Assembly: GCA_948566455.1 (NCBI GenBank)
Contig: CAOYQO010000008.1
Location: 72,353-136,352, forward strand
DNA length: 64,000 nucleotides
Direction of reading: 5' to 3'
Origin: an uncultured Phocaeicola sp.
GTDB taxonomy: Bacteria > Bacteroidota > Bacteroidia > Bacteroidales > Bacteroidaceae
A program made the translations under genes and the position numbers. Position 1 is the first letter of the stretch. Each line of letters begins with the position of its first letter. Positions 51,237 to 59,573 of this stretch are shown piece by piece. The notes beneath the pieces were generated by a model. That model made no database searches. It saw only the letters and a program-made list of their open reading frames with translations, and was not told the origin of the DNA.

Positions 51237-52637
51237 ATGATGAATCAGGATACCATCTGTGCCATTGCCACGGCCCAAGGAGGAGCAATCGGAAGCATTC
51301 GCGTCTCAGGAGCGGACGCCATTCGTATCACCAGCCACATTTTCACCCCGGCAAAATCCGGTAAAGCGCTGGCGGATTGCAAACCTTATACACTGACTTT
51401 CGGGAAGATACACGATGGAGAAGAAATTATCGACGAGGTTCTTGTCAGCCTGTTTCGCGCCCCGCACTCTTACACGGGCGAAGATAGTACGGAGATCACC
51501 TGCCACGGTTCGAGTTATATCTTGCAACAGGTTTTGCAATTGCTCATCAAGCACGGTTGCCGCCTGGCGGGACCGGGAGAATACACGCAACGCGCCTTTC
51601 TCAATGGCAAGATGGATTTGAGCCAGGCCGAAGCCGTGGCGGACCTGATTGCTTCTTCATCTGCCGCCACCCACCGCCTTGCCATGAGCCAGATGCGTGG
51701 CGGATTCAGTAAGGAGCTTACGGAGCTACGCAACCAGTTGCTACACTTCACTTCACTGATTGAACTGGAACTGGATTTCAGCGACCATGAAGAGTTGGAG
51801 TTTGCGGACAGAACGGAGCTTTGCCGATTGGCGGATCACATCGAAGGAGTCATTTCCCGATTGGTACATTCGTTCAGCGTAGGAAATGTAATCAAAAACG
51901 GCGTACCGGTAGCCATCATCGGCGAAACGAATGCTGGGAAATCAACGCTTCTCAATGTATTGCTGAACGAGGACAAGGCTATCGTGAGCGACATTCACGG
52001 CACTACGCGCGACGTGATTGAAGACACGACCAATATCGGCGGTATTACTTTCCGTTTCATTGACACGGCAGGTATCCGCGAAACCAATGATACGATTGAG
52101 AGTCTGGGCATAGAGCGCACGTTCCAAAAACTGGAACAAGCGGAGATCGTGCTTTGGATGATTGATGCAACGGACGCAACGTCGCAAATGAATCAGCTAT
52201 CGGGGCAGATACTTCCGCGTCTGGAAAGAAAGCATTTGATATTGGTATTCAACAAATCGGATTTGTCGGGCACGGCTCATTCTGATGAGGTGCTTTCTGC
52301 GGCCTCTTCCATCATTCCTGACGCCGAATGTATTTTTATTTCCGCCAAGCAAAGGCAAAATACGGATGTGCTTCAGAAGAAACTTATAGCCGCCGCCAAT
52401 CTGCCTACGATAACCCAGAACGACGTGATAGTGACCAATGCCCGCCATTACGAAGCCCTCACGCATGCTTTAGAAGCCATCAGACGCGTACAACAGGGAT
52501 TGGCAAACAATCTTTCAGGGGACTTCGTGGCCCAGGACATCAGGGAATGCATCTTCCATTTGAGCGACATCGCGGGGGAGGTGACGAATGATATGGTGCT
52601 ACAAAATATATTTCAACATTTTTGCGTCGGCAAGTAA
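51237..52637 (+). CDS. mnmE: tRNA uridine-5-carboxymethylaminomethyl(34) synthesis GTPase MnmE
   Basis: 466 residues from the ATG at 51237 (MMNQDTICAIATAQGGAIGS). N-terminal folate-binding TrmE domain at about 5-120, G domain at about 215-375 (GETNAGKSTLLNVLLNEDKA; HGTTRDVIED; FIDTAGIR; NKSD), C-terminal FCVGK with the essential Cys. With MnmG it modifies U34 of tRNAs. The mobile element begins shortly after its terminators. Confidence 0.98.
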   Translation: MMNQDTICAIATAQGGAIGSIRVSGADAIRITSHIFTPAKSGKALADCKPYTLTFGKIHDGEEIIDEVLVSLFRAPHSYTGEDSTEITCHGSSYILQQVLQLLIKHGCRLAGPGEYTQRAFLNGKMDLSQAEAVADLIASSSAATHRLAMSQMRGGFSKELTELRNQLLHFTSLIELELDFSDHEELEFADRTELCRLADHIEGVISRLVHSFSVGNVIKNGVPVAIIGETNAGKSTLLNVLLNEDKAIVSDIHGTTRDVIEDTTNIGGITFRFIDTAGIRETNDTIESLGIERTFQKLEQAEIVLWMIDATDATSQMNQLSGQILPRLERKHLILVFNKSDLSGTAHSDEVLSAASSIIPDAECIFISAKQRQNTDVLQKKLIAAANLPTITQNDVIVTNARHYEALTHALEAIRRVQQGLANNLSGDFVAQDIRECIFHLSDIAGEVTNDMVLQNIFQHFCVGK

Positions 52638-52677
52638 GGGATGATTACCAACGATTAGCATATATCATCAATGATTA

Positions 52678-52747
52678 TTAAGGCGTTCATTTTGAGCGCC
52701 TTTCTTTTTAGCCTTATAAGCGATGATTATCGTTTATAGGGCTTTTT
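52678..52747 (+). terminator. Double terminator after mnmE
   Basis: First hairpin AAGGCG/CGCCTT (52679-52702) with a T-run, then an imperfect 15-bp-arm inverted repeat (52710-52743; TATAAGCGAT/ATCGTTTATA) followed by TTTTT. The second hairpin could belong to the incoming element. Confidence 0.85.
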
Positions 52748-52821
52748 CAGCTCATTTTTGTACCGTATTTGTTGCTCGCTTGCTGAAGCCTTGTTTCTCA
52801 CCAACAAGGTAGTGGAGAATT

Positions 52822-52856
52822 GAGACACAGTGAGACGTGGTGAGACGCACTGAAAC
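52822..52856 (+). repeat. Three to four 10-bp direct repeats (GAGACRYRGT)
   Basis: GAGACACAGT, GAGACGTGGT and GAGACGCACT follow each other at 52822, 52832 and 52842, then a partial GAAAC at 52852. The 10-bp period puts every copy on the same DNA face. They lie between mnmE and the four-HTH gene, where integrase arm sites or a recombination-directionality-factor site would be expected. Confidence 0.8.
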
Positions 52857-52884
52857 AAAAATGGAGAAATAAACGGAGAAAAGA

Positions 52885-53784
52885 ATGAGCAGTAACATTG
52901 AAATCAAGAAGAAATGTAAGTGGTGTGGACAAATTTTCATAGCCCACAAAACGACTACAAACTATTGTTCTCATAGGTGCAACAATGCAGCCTATAAAGA
53001 ACGAATCCGACAGGAGCGCATAGCGACTTATCAGAAAGAGTTTTCTATAAATACAGAAGAACCATCTATCGAGAACAAGGAATTCTATACACCACCCGAA
53101 GCCGCAAAACTCTTAGGGATTAGTCGAGCCAGTATTTACCGCTACATGGCAGACAACGTGATTAAAGCGGTTCAGTTCAAAGGAAAAACATTAGTCAGAA
53201 GGAAAGACATTGAGCTTTTGTTTGAAAATGCTGCGGAGTATAAAAAACGAGTACCCATAGAAAAAGCCCCCATCACCGACTTTTACACTACAGCCGAAGT
53301 CAAAGAGAAATACCATGTAAATGAATCATGGATATTTGTGGTAGCCAAGAAGAACAACATCCCTCGGACTTTCAATCGTGGCAAAACCTACTGGAGCAAA
53401 AAACACATGGATGCTTACTTTGCCAAGAAAGCCCCGAATCCCGATATTACCGAATGGTACAGCACACAGGAAATGCAGGAGAAATTCGGCATGACCTTAT
53501 CTGCTATTTACACCTTCGTTTCCAAGAATGCCATCCCGAAAAAGAAAGAAGGCATCATGGTGTACTATTCCAAAAAACATGTGGATATAGCCAAAGGCGT
53601 GGCAGCACCCGAAGAACCGCAGTATTATACAGTAGTCGAAGCGATGGAGAAATTCAATCTCACCCGTGACCAGCTCTATCATTATGCGAAGTATCATAAT
53701 ATCCCAAAGGTCAAGAAGGGCAAATACACGCTTATCTCTAAACCCGAACTGGATAAATTGCTTGAAGCCCCAAAGATTGAATAA
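52885..53784 (+). CDS. Four-fold helix-turn-helix DNA-binding protein of the mobile element
   Basis: 299 residues. An N-terminal zinc-finger-like part (CKWCGQIF ... YCSHRCNN, about 10-34) is followed by four excisionase/MerR-type winged-HTH units at about 66-112 (EFYTPPEAAKLLGISRASIY), 130-177, 190-236 and 245-293 (VVEAMEKFNLTRDQLYHYAK). Such proteins occur beside integrases in Bacteroides mobile elements. Four units in a row would let one chain read several adjacent sites, and a 10-bp repeat array lies just upstream. Probably an excision or regulatory factor; not proven. Confidence 0.85.
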   Translation: MSSNIEIKKKCKWCGQIFIAHKTTTNYCSHRCNNAAYKERIRQERIATYQKEFSINTEEPSIENKEFYTPPEAAKLLGISRASIYRYMADNVIKAVQFKGKTLVRRKDIELLFENAAEYKKRVPIEKAPITDFYTTAEVKEKYHVNESWIFVVAKKNNIPRTFNRGKTYWSKKHMDAYFAKKAPNPDITEWYSTQEMQEKFGMTLSAIYTFVSKNAIPKKKEGIMVYYSKKHVDIAKGVAAPEEPQYYTVVEAMEKFNLTRDQLYHYAKYHNIPKVKKGKYTLISKPELDKLLEAPKIE

Positions 53785-53794
53785 GTTATTTATC

Positions 53795-53842
53795 GGTGAA
53801 TGTTGCCACCATTGAATCACCATATTCCTTTGCACCAAACAA
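53795..53842 (+). promoter_or_regulatory. Conserved control region of the integrase gene (copy 1)
   Basis: GGTGAATG-3 bp-CCACCATTGAA-1 bp-CACC-4 bp-TCCTTTGC, identical in conserved bases and spacing to the copy at 59137-59184. TTCCTTTG is one base from the -7 consensus, and TTG lies 19 bp upstream of it in this copy. Confidence 0.8.
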
Positions 53843-53868
53843 ATGTAAAACTCTAAATATTAAACAGT

Positions 53869-54975
53869 ATGACACACACGTGTACAAAAGTAACAGTTCG
53901 TCAGAGAGCGATTCGGAATAATCGCATCTCCTTGTATCTGGATTATTATCCAGCAGTCCGAAACCCTGAGACAATGCAGATGAGTCGTCGAGAATATCTT
54001 GGCATCTACATCTATGCCCACCCGAAAAACGAAATGGAACGGGAATTCAACAACGATATGTTGAACAAGGCAGAAGCTATCCGTTGTATCAGAGTGCAGT
54101 CACTCATCAATGAAGAGTTTGGCTTCTTAGACAAGACCAAACAGAAAGCCGACTTCCTTGCTTACTTCAAGAAGATGTGCCGAAGCAAAGACCAAAAATG
54201 GACATTCGTCTATCAGCATTTCTACAACTTTGTCAAAGGGCAATGTACCTTCGGTGAGGTGAATGTGGACTTGTGCAAGAAATTTCGTGAGTACCTATTG
54301 AATGCCAAGCAACTCAAACATAGCAACCGTCCCATATCCCTCAATTCGGCATCCGGCTATTACTCCACTTTCAGAGGATTGTTGAAAATTGCCTACCGAG
54401 ATAAATGGTTTCGGGAGAATATCAATGACTATCTTGATAAGATTGAGCCACAAGACGTGAAGAAAGAGTATCTGACACTGGACGAAGTGAAGCAACTTGC
54501 CGCCACTCCTTGTGATATGCCCGTTCTGAAAGCAGCTTCCTTGTTTGCTTGTCTGACAGGACTACGCATCAGTGATATTCTCAATCTTCAATGGGAAGAC
54601 TTTGCCATCGCTCCCGACCAAGGCTATTGCTTGCGTATCAGAACACAGAAAACCCAAACGGAAGCGACACTCCCCATCAGTTACGAAGCCTACGAACTGT
54701 GTGGTACGCCCGATACAGGTAAAGTATTCAAAGGATTGAAGCGGAGTATGATTAACTATCCGCTGAAAAACTGGCTCAAAAAGGCAGGAATAACAAAACC
54801 GATAACCTTTCACGGCTTCAGGCACTCCTATGCGGTCATACAAATCTCTTTAGGTACAGACATTTACACAGTCTCAAAGATGTTAACACACAAGAACGTT
54901 TCCACCACTCAAATCTACGCAGATTTGGTAAATGTGAAAAAACGAGAGACTGCCAATAAGATTTCACTGAAATAA
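53869..54975 (+). CDS. int: Tyrosine recombinase / integrase
   Basis: 368 residues. An arm-binding-like N-terminal part (1-90) with a Bacteroidetes-type beta domain, a SAM-like core-binding domain (about 95-195), and a catalytic domain (about 200-365) with all residues visible: Arg in LTGLRISDILNLQWEDF, Lys in RTQKTQTEATLP, HGFRHS, LTHKNVSTTQIYAD with the second His and the nucleophilic Tyr. It integrates and excises the element. Expressed from the control region at 53795-53842. Confidence 0.96.
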   Translation: MTHTCTKVTVRQRAIRNNRISLYLDYYPAVRNPETMQMSRREYLGIYIYAHPKNEMEREFNNDMLNKAEAIRCIRVQSLINEEFGFLDKTKQKADFLAYFKKMCRSKDQKWTFVYQHFYNFVKGQCTFGEVNVDLCKKFREYLLNAKQLKHSNRPISLNSASGYYSTFRGLLKIAYRDKWFRENINDYLDKIEPQDVKKEYLTLDEVKQLAATPCDMPVLKAASLFACLTGLRISDILNLQWEDFAIAPDQGYCLRIRTQKTQTEATLPISYEAYELCGTPDTGKVFKGLKRSMINYPLKNWLKKAGITKPITFHGFRHSYAVIQISLGTDIYTVSKMLTHKNVSTTQIYADLVNVKKRETANKISLK

Positions 54976-54984
54976 ATTGTAGCT

Positions 54985-55347
54985 ATGAAACGAGGAATCA
55001 TAACAAACAACGGACAAGGCATCCATATTTCTGATGGCGAAGTATGGATGACCACTTGGGAGATTGCCGACTTGTTTTATACAACGGCTGGAACAATCAA
55101 CTCCCGCATAAAAGCGATATTGAAAGCCAACATCTTAAAGGAATATGAAGTCTACCAATGTATAAGATTAGAGAATGGGAATTATGCCGATGTGTATAAT
55201 CTCGACATGATTATAGCCCTATCCTATCAAATAGACACTGGACATTCCGCTGCATTCAGGAAATGGGTTATCAATAAAGTAGCTTCCAAGCAGAAGAGCA
55301 TATCACTATTTATTCCAATAAGGTCAGCTAACATTTACAATTGCTGA
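54985..55347 (+). CDS. RhuM-like N-terminal domain protein
   Basis: 120 residues. WMTTWEIADLFYTTAGTINS, then YNLDMIIALSYQIDTGHSAA and FRKWVINKV follow the pattern of the DNA-binding-like part of RhuM-family proteins (and related phage antirepressor-type domains), but the usual C-terminal region is absent. Ten bases after the integrase gene, so co-transcribed. A small accessory or regulatory protein of the element; exact role unknown. Confidence 0.65.
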   Translation: MKRGIITNNGQGIHISDGEVWMTTWEIADLFYTTAGTINSRIKAILKANILKEYEVYQCIRLENGNYADVYNLDMIIALSYQIDTGHSAAFRKWVINKVASKQKSISLFIPIRSANIYNC

Positions 55348-55361
55348 TACCCACAACTTAC

Positions 55362-55399
55362 AAGTCCGATGTAGGCTAGTTCCATGTCGGACTTTCCTT
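55362..55399 (+). terminator. Terminator after the integrase operon
   Basis: Stem AAGTCCGA/TCGGACTT (55362-55394), followed by TCCTTTGC. Confidence 0.7.
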
Positions 55400-55495
55400 T
55401 GCTATTGTGGCACAAGTGGTATAGAAAAATGCTACCTACCGGTGCCAAAAGCTGCCACTTCCCGGAAAATGTATCTACACATCTTGCAAATGATA

Positions 55496-55503
55496 TATAT
55501 TTG
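55496..55503 (+). promoter_or_regulatory. Promoter of the element membrane-protein gene
   Basis: TATATTTG, 26 bp before the start codon at 55530. Confidence 0.65.
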
Positions 55504-55529
55504 CACACAAACGATTAACTTATATCATT

Positions 55530-56405
55530 ATGGAGCAGAAAAAGATAGAGCATATAACTTTGAATCTGATTGTTTTCGGGACAATCGTCATCATAGGTGT
55601 TTTAGCCCGTCAAACCGTACTACACTATGGCTGGGATGAGTTCAGTAGCAATCTTATTTTCGTAGTATGCTCCATTGTCATAGGAGCTATCTACCTCAAT
55701 CTGCAAATGGTATTTGGTCAACTCCTTTCACCAACAATAGAGAAGTACTTTATGAGATTTGAATGTTACCGCAATAAGGCTGTGGTGGTAGAAGCTCCAA
55801 TAACGCACCATGAACTTGTCGAAAATACCATTATTTCAGAATCCATCATTTCTGAAACTGAAATCGAAACTACATCTGACATAACAGAAAAAGTTTCTAT
55901 TCCTTCATATCCTGAACTTAACGAAGAAGTGGCAGAACTTCCAAAGGAAGAAGCCACACCTTCTACCATCAATAATATGCCCATTGAAGAATCCAATCAG
56001 CCAACAAAATACGAGATATTTCGTGCCAACGCTATGGCTGAGAAAGAACGGGCATCACAAGAAAAGTTAGATAGGGTTCTCTCATATACGAAACAAAACT
56101 TGGTTCTCTACCTTAGCGAAACAGACCTCAATCGCTTATGCGAATATATCACAGAATATTACTTGTCGGATACTCTGCCCAAAGTTGAACAGATAAAGGT
56201 TGATGCTCAATTAAAAACCATTGACATCATGCACTTTGGTTGGAATATCGGCAAAGCATTCGGCAAACCACGCCTACAGACTGCCACATTTATAAAGAGA
56301 GTATTTGCTCATACTCTACGTGACTCGGAAATATCCACCATTGAGCGCAAAATGTCACACACGGAATCAGAATGCAAGATTAAACTGGATAGTAAAATAG
56401 CGTAG
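55530..56405 (+). CDS. Mobile-element membrane protein, function unknown
   Basis: 291 residues. Two membrane helices at about 10-28 and 42-66, an acidic low-complexity stretch (about 85-155) rich in Glu, Ser and Thr, and a soluble helical C-terminal domain (about 165-275: EIFRANAMAEKERASQEKLD; TIDIMHFGWNIGKAFGKPRL). I do not recognise the family, but the C-terminal part looks conserved and DNA-binding-like. It belongs to the element's plus-strand gene set and could anchor or regulate mobilization. Confidence 0.75.
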   Translation: MEQKKIEHITLNLIVFGTIVIIGVLARQTVLHYGWDEFSSNLIFVVCSIVIGAIYLNLQMVFGQLLSPTIEKYFMRFECYRNKAVVVEAPITHHELVENTIISESIISETEIETTSDITEKVSIPSYPELNEEVAELPKEEATPSTINNMPIEESNQPTKYEIFRANAMAEKERASQEKLDRVLSYTKQNLVLYLSETDLNRLCEYITEYYLSDTLPKVEQIKVDAQLKTIDIMHFGWNIGKAFGKPRLQTATFIKRVFAHTLRDSEISTIERKMSHTESECKIKLDSKIA

Positions 56406-56647
56406 ATTTTATTTATTATCCACATTTTATTACGAGATTTAACCTCATTCTTAAGATAGTGGCTAAACTTTTTACACTATATCAATCCCTAAGTATTCTC
56501 TGCACCAATCAAATTAAACTTTCCAACATCAACTCTTACTAATAATTGTTGTTATAGTTCTATATCGACTAATAATCAATTACTTATGATTATCTAAACA
56601 CTAAAAACTCCAAGTGACGCATAATATAAAAATAACATATCACAAAG

Positions 56648-57771
56648 TCACTCATTCGCTCTAGAAGCGCCATACTCTTGTATATACTTATGATATTTGG
56701 CAACCGTATGCTGACAAGCAACAAAATACACAAACAATGGATTATAGTTCATAGAGTCAGCAAGTATTCTATTTAAGAGTTTGTAATTATTCATTTGATT
56801 TTCATCAAAATTTTGAATATCAGCATCAACCTCTGGTTCCAATCTATCAAGGAAAATCATATATTTACGTAAAATAGAAACCACATAATCACTGACTTGT
56901 ATCATTGCATCTGATCCAGACTCCTTAAAACTGTAATTATCAGGAGCTTTACCATCAATAATAATATCTTCTTCTGCAATCTGGCTCATAACCTGTTTTT
57001 CTTCATCAAACACCAAGGTTTTCTTTGGGAAGCTAAGAATCTGTTGCCTATAAAATTGCACAAAATTGCCGACCCATTCATGAGTAGTTTCATTCTGAAT
57101 AAAAATCAATTCTTTCTGTTTTTTAGCTTTCTCAAGACAACTTTTGAGAAAGACTAGCAACGGATTTAAACGGTATTTTTTCGCATCTTCGGCAATGACA
57201 CCATCAATAAGGATTATAAGTTCTGACAAGAAATCCTTAATGTGCTTTGTCCAACATTTGGATACTTATATTTTTTGAATATTGAGATTGTTGTATTTGG
57301 ATTTCTTTTCAAGACTTTGTATAGTTCGGCTTTGAATGCAAATGGATTAAATTCTAGTCCACATATTGAATCAATAATATCCACAAATCCATAATACAAA
57401 ACCTGTACAATGCAAAAATGAATATGCCATCCTTTGTCTTGAATTATTTGGAGTATTTTTCTAAAATTATCCTTACGCAATATTTCAATAAAAGTTCCTT
57501 TTAAATCCTTTGTTGATTTTATTTCTTTTTCTAAGTTTTTGCCTAATGCCGTTTTCAACTCTTCCAAAGAAATAATATCATCTGCCTGAACACCACCTAA
57601 CACAAATACAGTATCTGAATCTGCATTGAGTTTGCCATCTTTAACAATCAAGTGTTTTACGTTACCTGATTCATCGTAGTATAAAGTTTCCTCTTTATCA
57701 ATATACATCTCATCTATGCCTTGAGCTTTCATCATCATTCTGATGCTATTACTAACTTCTGTATAATCCAT
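56648..57771 (-). pseudogene. DUF3800-type gene split by a frameshift (cargo)
   Basis: Two overlapping frames together make one DUF3800-like protein of about 365 residues. The first (57214-57771, 185 aa) has the N-terminal LYYDESGNVKHLI and FVLGGVQADD. The second (56648-57229) has no ATG, opens at TTG, and carries the C-terminal DAMIQVSDYVVSILRKYM, matching the IQxADY motif of the family. Adding one base at the T run 57246-57248 joins them as YPNVGQ-KHIKDFLSELIILI. Located 2 bp after an intact DUF3800-like gene. If the two frames are genuine separate genes, the second needs a TTG start. Confidence 0.75.
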
Positions 57772-57773
57772 GA

Positions 57774-58853
57774 TTAAATACTTGAGCTTTTGTTTATATT
57801 TATACGATCACTATGTTCGCATAGAAAATCCAAAGGATCAATCTCTGCAGTTTCCTTCATTCTTTCTTCAATAAAATCATTTGTAGAAGGTGCTATATTA
57901 AGCTTAATATTCTGGAATATTGGCAGCGACTTTATCTTATCTTGATACTTCACGAACTTATCATTTCGCGGTGTAAGAGCAAAGCATAATGCACTTGCAA
58001 ACACATCTGCTAACTGTATTCCGAACTCTTCATGAGACTTTGCAATTTCCATATTGCCAACAGGCAGAGGATAGACATGCTTTCCTTTACCATACCCAAC
58101 AACAGTTTCTGGCACTTCCATATCCCTTAGGCTTTCCATAAACTCTATGTTTGCAAAGAATGGTTCCGAGGAATCAAAAAGAACATTCTCTTTTACCTTA
58201 GTTCTTTTATACCATTCTTGAATCGATACGGAAAACAATGGTATTGTTAAATCAATATAGAATTTCTTATGGGTTAAGGCTTCTTTAATATATTGTATTG
58301 TAGGAGGTATCTCTGACAGCATATCGAAAAGCCCTTCTCTTGTATCAACATCATATCTCAACTTGTCTGTAGTTCTATAAAAGTTCGCAACAGATTCTAT
58401 TGACGGTTTCCTAACCATCCCAACAAAATTATTCTCAAATTCTGCCACTAAGTCTTTATTAGAATGCAATATAGCAAAACAATACAAGCCATTAGCCAGA
58501 AGCAGATTCTTTGCTCCTTCATATAGATTTATACCATTGAAGTGGTACATTGTTTCTACTAGAATATTCACAATATTAGCATAGATACAGTATCGTTTAT
58601 GCGCAAACGATGGAAGTACGTGATAATTGTCCAACAGAGGGTGATTAAATATCTTATCCAGTATTTTCTGACCATGATAACTTTTATACATACTTTTGAA
58701 ATGAAGTTCCCTCCCCCATTCACAATAACCCACCTCTTTTTTTATTTGAGCAATTTCTTCATCTGTCATCCTAATAGAAGCTAATGAAAAATATGGTTGT
58801 TTACTATTTGTCAAATCAGGTCCAGTATATCCAGACTCATCAAAATACAACAT
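57774..58853 (-). CDS. DUF3800 domain protein (cargo)
   Basis: 359 residues. MLYFDESGYTGPDL at the start holds the DES motif, and GIQLADVFASALCF near residue 290 holds the second acidic motif. Both are hallmarks of DUF3800, which has an RNase H-like fold and occurs often on mobile elements. No membrane or signal segment. It is the first gene of a two-gene minus-strand unit opposite to the surrounding element genes, as expected of cargo. A nuclease and possible defence role is inferred from the family, not shown. Confidence 0.8.
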   Translation of the reverse strand: MLYFDESGYTGPDLTNSKQPYFSLASIRMTDEEIAQIKKEVGYCEWGRELHFKSMYKSYHGQKILDKIFNHPLLDNYHVLPSFAHKRYCIYANIVNILVETMYHFNGINLYEGAKNLLLANGLYCFAILHSNKDLVAEFENNFVGMVRKPSIESVANFYRTTDKLRYDVDTREGLFDMLSEIPPTIQYIKEALTHKKFYIDLTIPLFSVSIQEWYKRTKVKENVLFDSSEPFFANIEFMESLRDMEVPETVVGYGKGKHVYPLPVGNMEIAKSHEEFGIQLADVFASALCFALTPRNDKFVKYQDKIKSLPIFQNIKLNIAPSTNDFIEERMKETAEIDPLDFLCEHSDRININKSSSI

Positions 58854-59136
58854 ACAAAAATAATTTTATCATTAGGTTGTTATAACTATCTTATTATGAA
58901 AAGCGTCTAACACATTCCATAATAAGTTGAATTAAAGTAATACAAAGTTAGTAAAAAGCCGAAATATATAAGTATCTATTCCTCGATATTTTATTATCAC
59001 ACATTTCATATTTACAGCGAACAAAGCTCTAGTTCATATCAATACCTATCAAAGCATTTATAGTATTTAAAGATACGGTCAACATTTAACTATCAGAAAA
59101 TTGTTACTATTCAAGGTTATTCATTAGTTATATTTT
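58854..59136. other. AT-rich spacer upstream of the cargo genes
   Basis: A divergent intergenic region with no gene. It should hold the promoter for the minus-strand DUF3800 unit, but no exact TAnnTTTG box was found in the leftward direction. Markedly more AT-rich than the flanking genes. Confidence 0.6.
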
Positions 59137-59184
59137 GGTGAATGATTCCACCATTGAAACACCTGTTTCCTTTGCCGTCGAACA
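59137..59184 (+). promoter_or_regulatory. Conserved control region (copy 2) before the HTH/replication operon
   Basis: Same elements and spacing as at 53795: GGTGAATG, CCACCATTGAA, CACC, TCCTTTGC. It directs expression of the gene at 59203 and probably the DUF3987 and DUF6371-like genes. Shared control with the integrase gene suggests one regulator for both units. Confidence 0.8.
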
Positions 59185-59202
59185 ATTAAAAACGAGCGAC
59201 GT

Positions 59203-59568
59203 ATGCAAAAAGAAACAGTAACATTTGATAAGCTGCCCGAAGCGGTAGGTTATCTGACCGAACAGGTCATCGAGTTAAAAAGAATGATATCGGAATTTCA
59301 ACCACCAGCATCAGACAAACATGTGTTGGTTGAAATTGAAGATGCTTGCCGTATCATCAGAAAAGCCAAACCTACCATTTATACATTGGTTCGCAAAGGG
59401 CTACTTCCAGCCTATAAGAAAGGTAAGAAACTCTATTTCTACGAGGACGAACTTCTTGCTTGGATTGAAAACGGTCGAAGAAAGACTTCCGAGCAAACAT
59501 ACGAGGAGATGCTTGCCAATATGCAAAGCGGTGTCCGTCATAAGCCTAAATCGTCAATAAAACTTTAA
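59203..59568 (+). CDS. Excisionase-type helix-turn-helix protein
   Basis: 121 residues. An N-terminal coiled coil (about 8-32) precedes an HTH_17/excisionase domain at about 42-88 (VEIEDACRIIRKAKPTIYTL, then GLLPAYKKGKKLYFYEDELL). Basic C-terminal tail. Proteins of this kind bind element ends or promoters and act in excision or regulation. 6 bp before the DUF3987 gene, so co-transcribed. Confidence 0.88.
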   Translation: MQKETVTFDKLPEAVGYLTEQVIELKRMISEFQPPASDKHVLVEIEDACRIIRKAKPTIYTLVRKGLLPAYKKGKKLYFYEDELLAWIENGRRKTSEQTYEEMLANMQSGVRHKPKSSIKL

Positions 59569-59573
59569 TAGTT

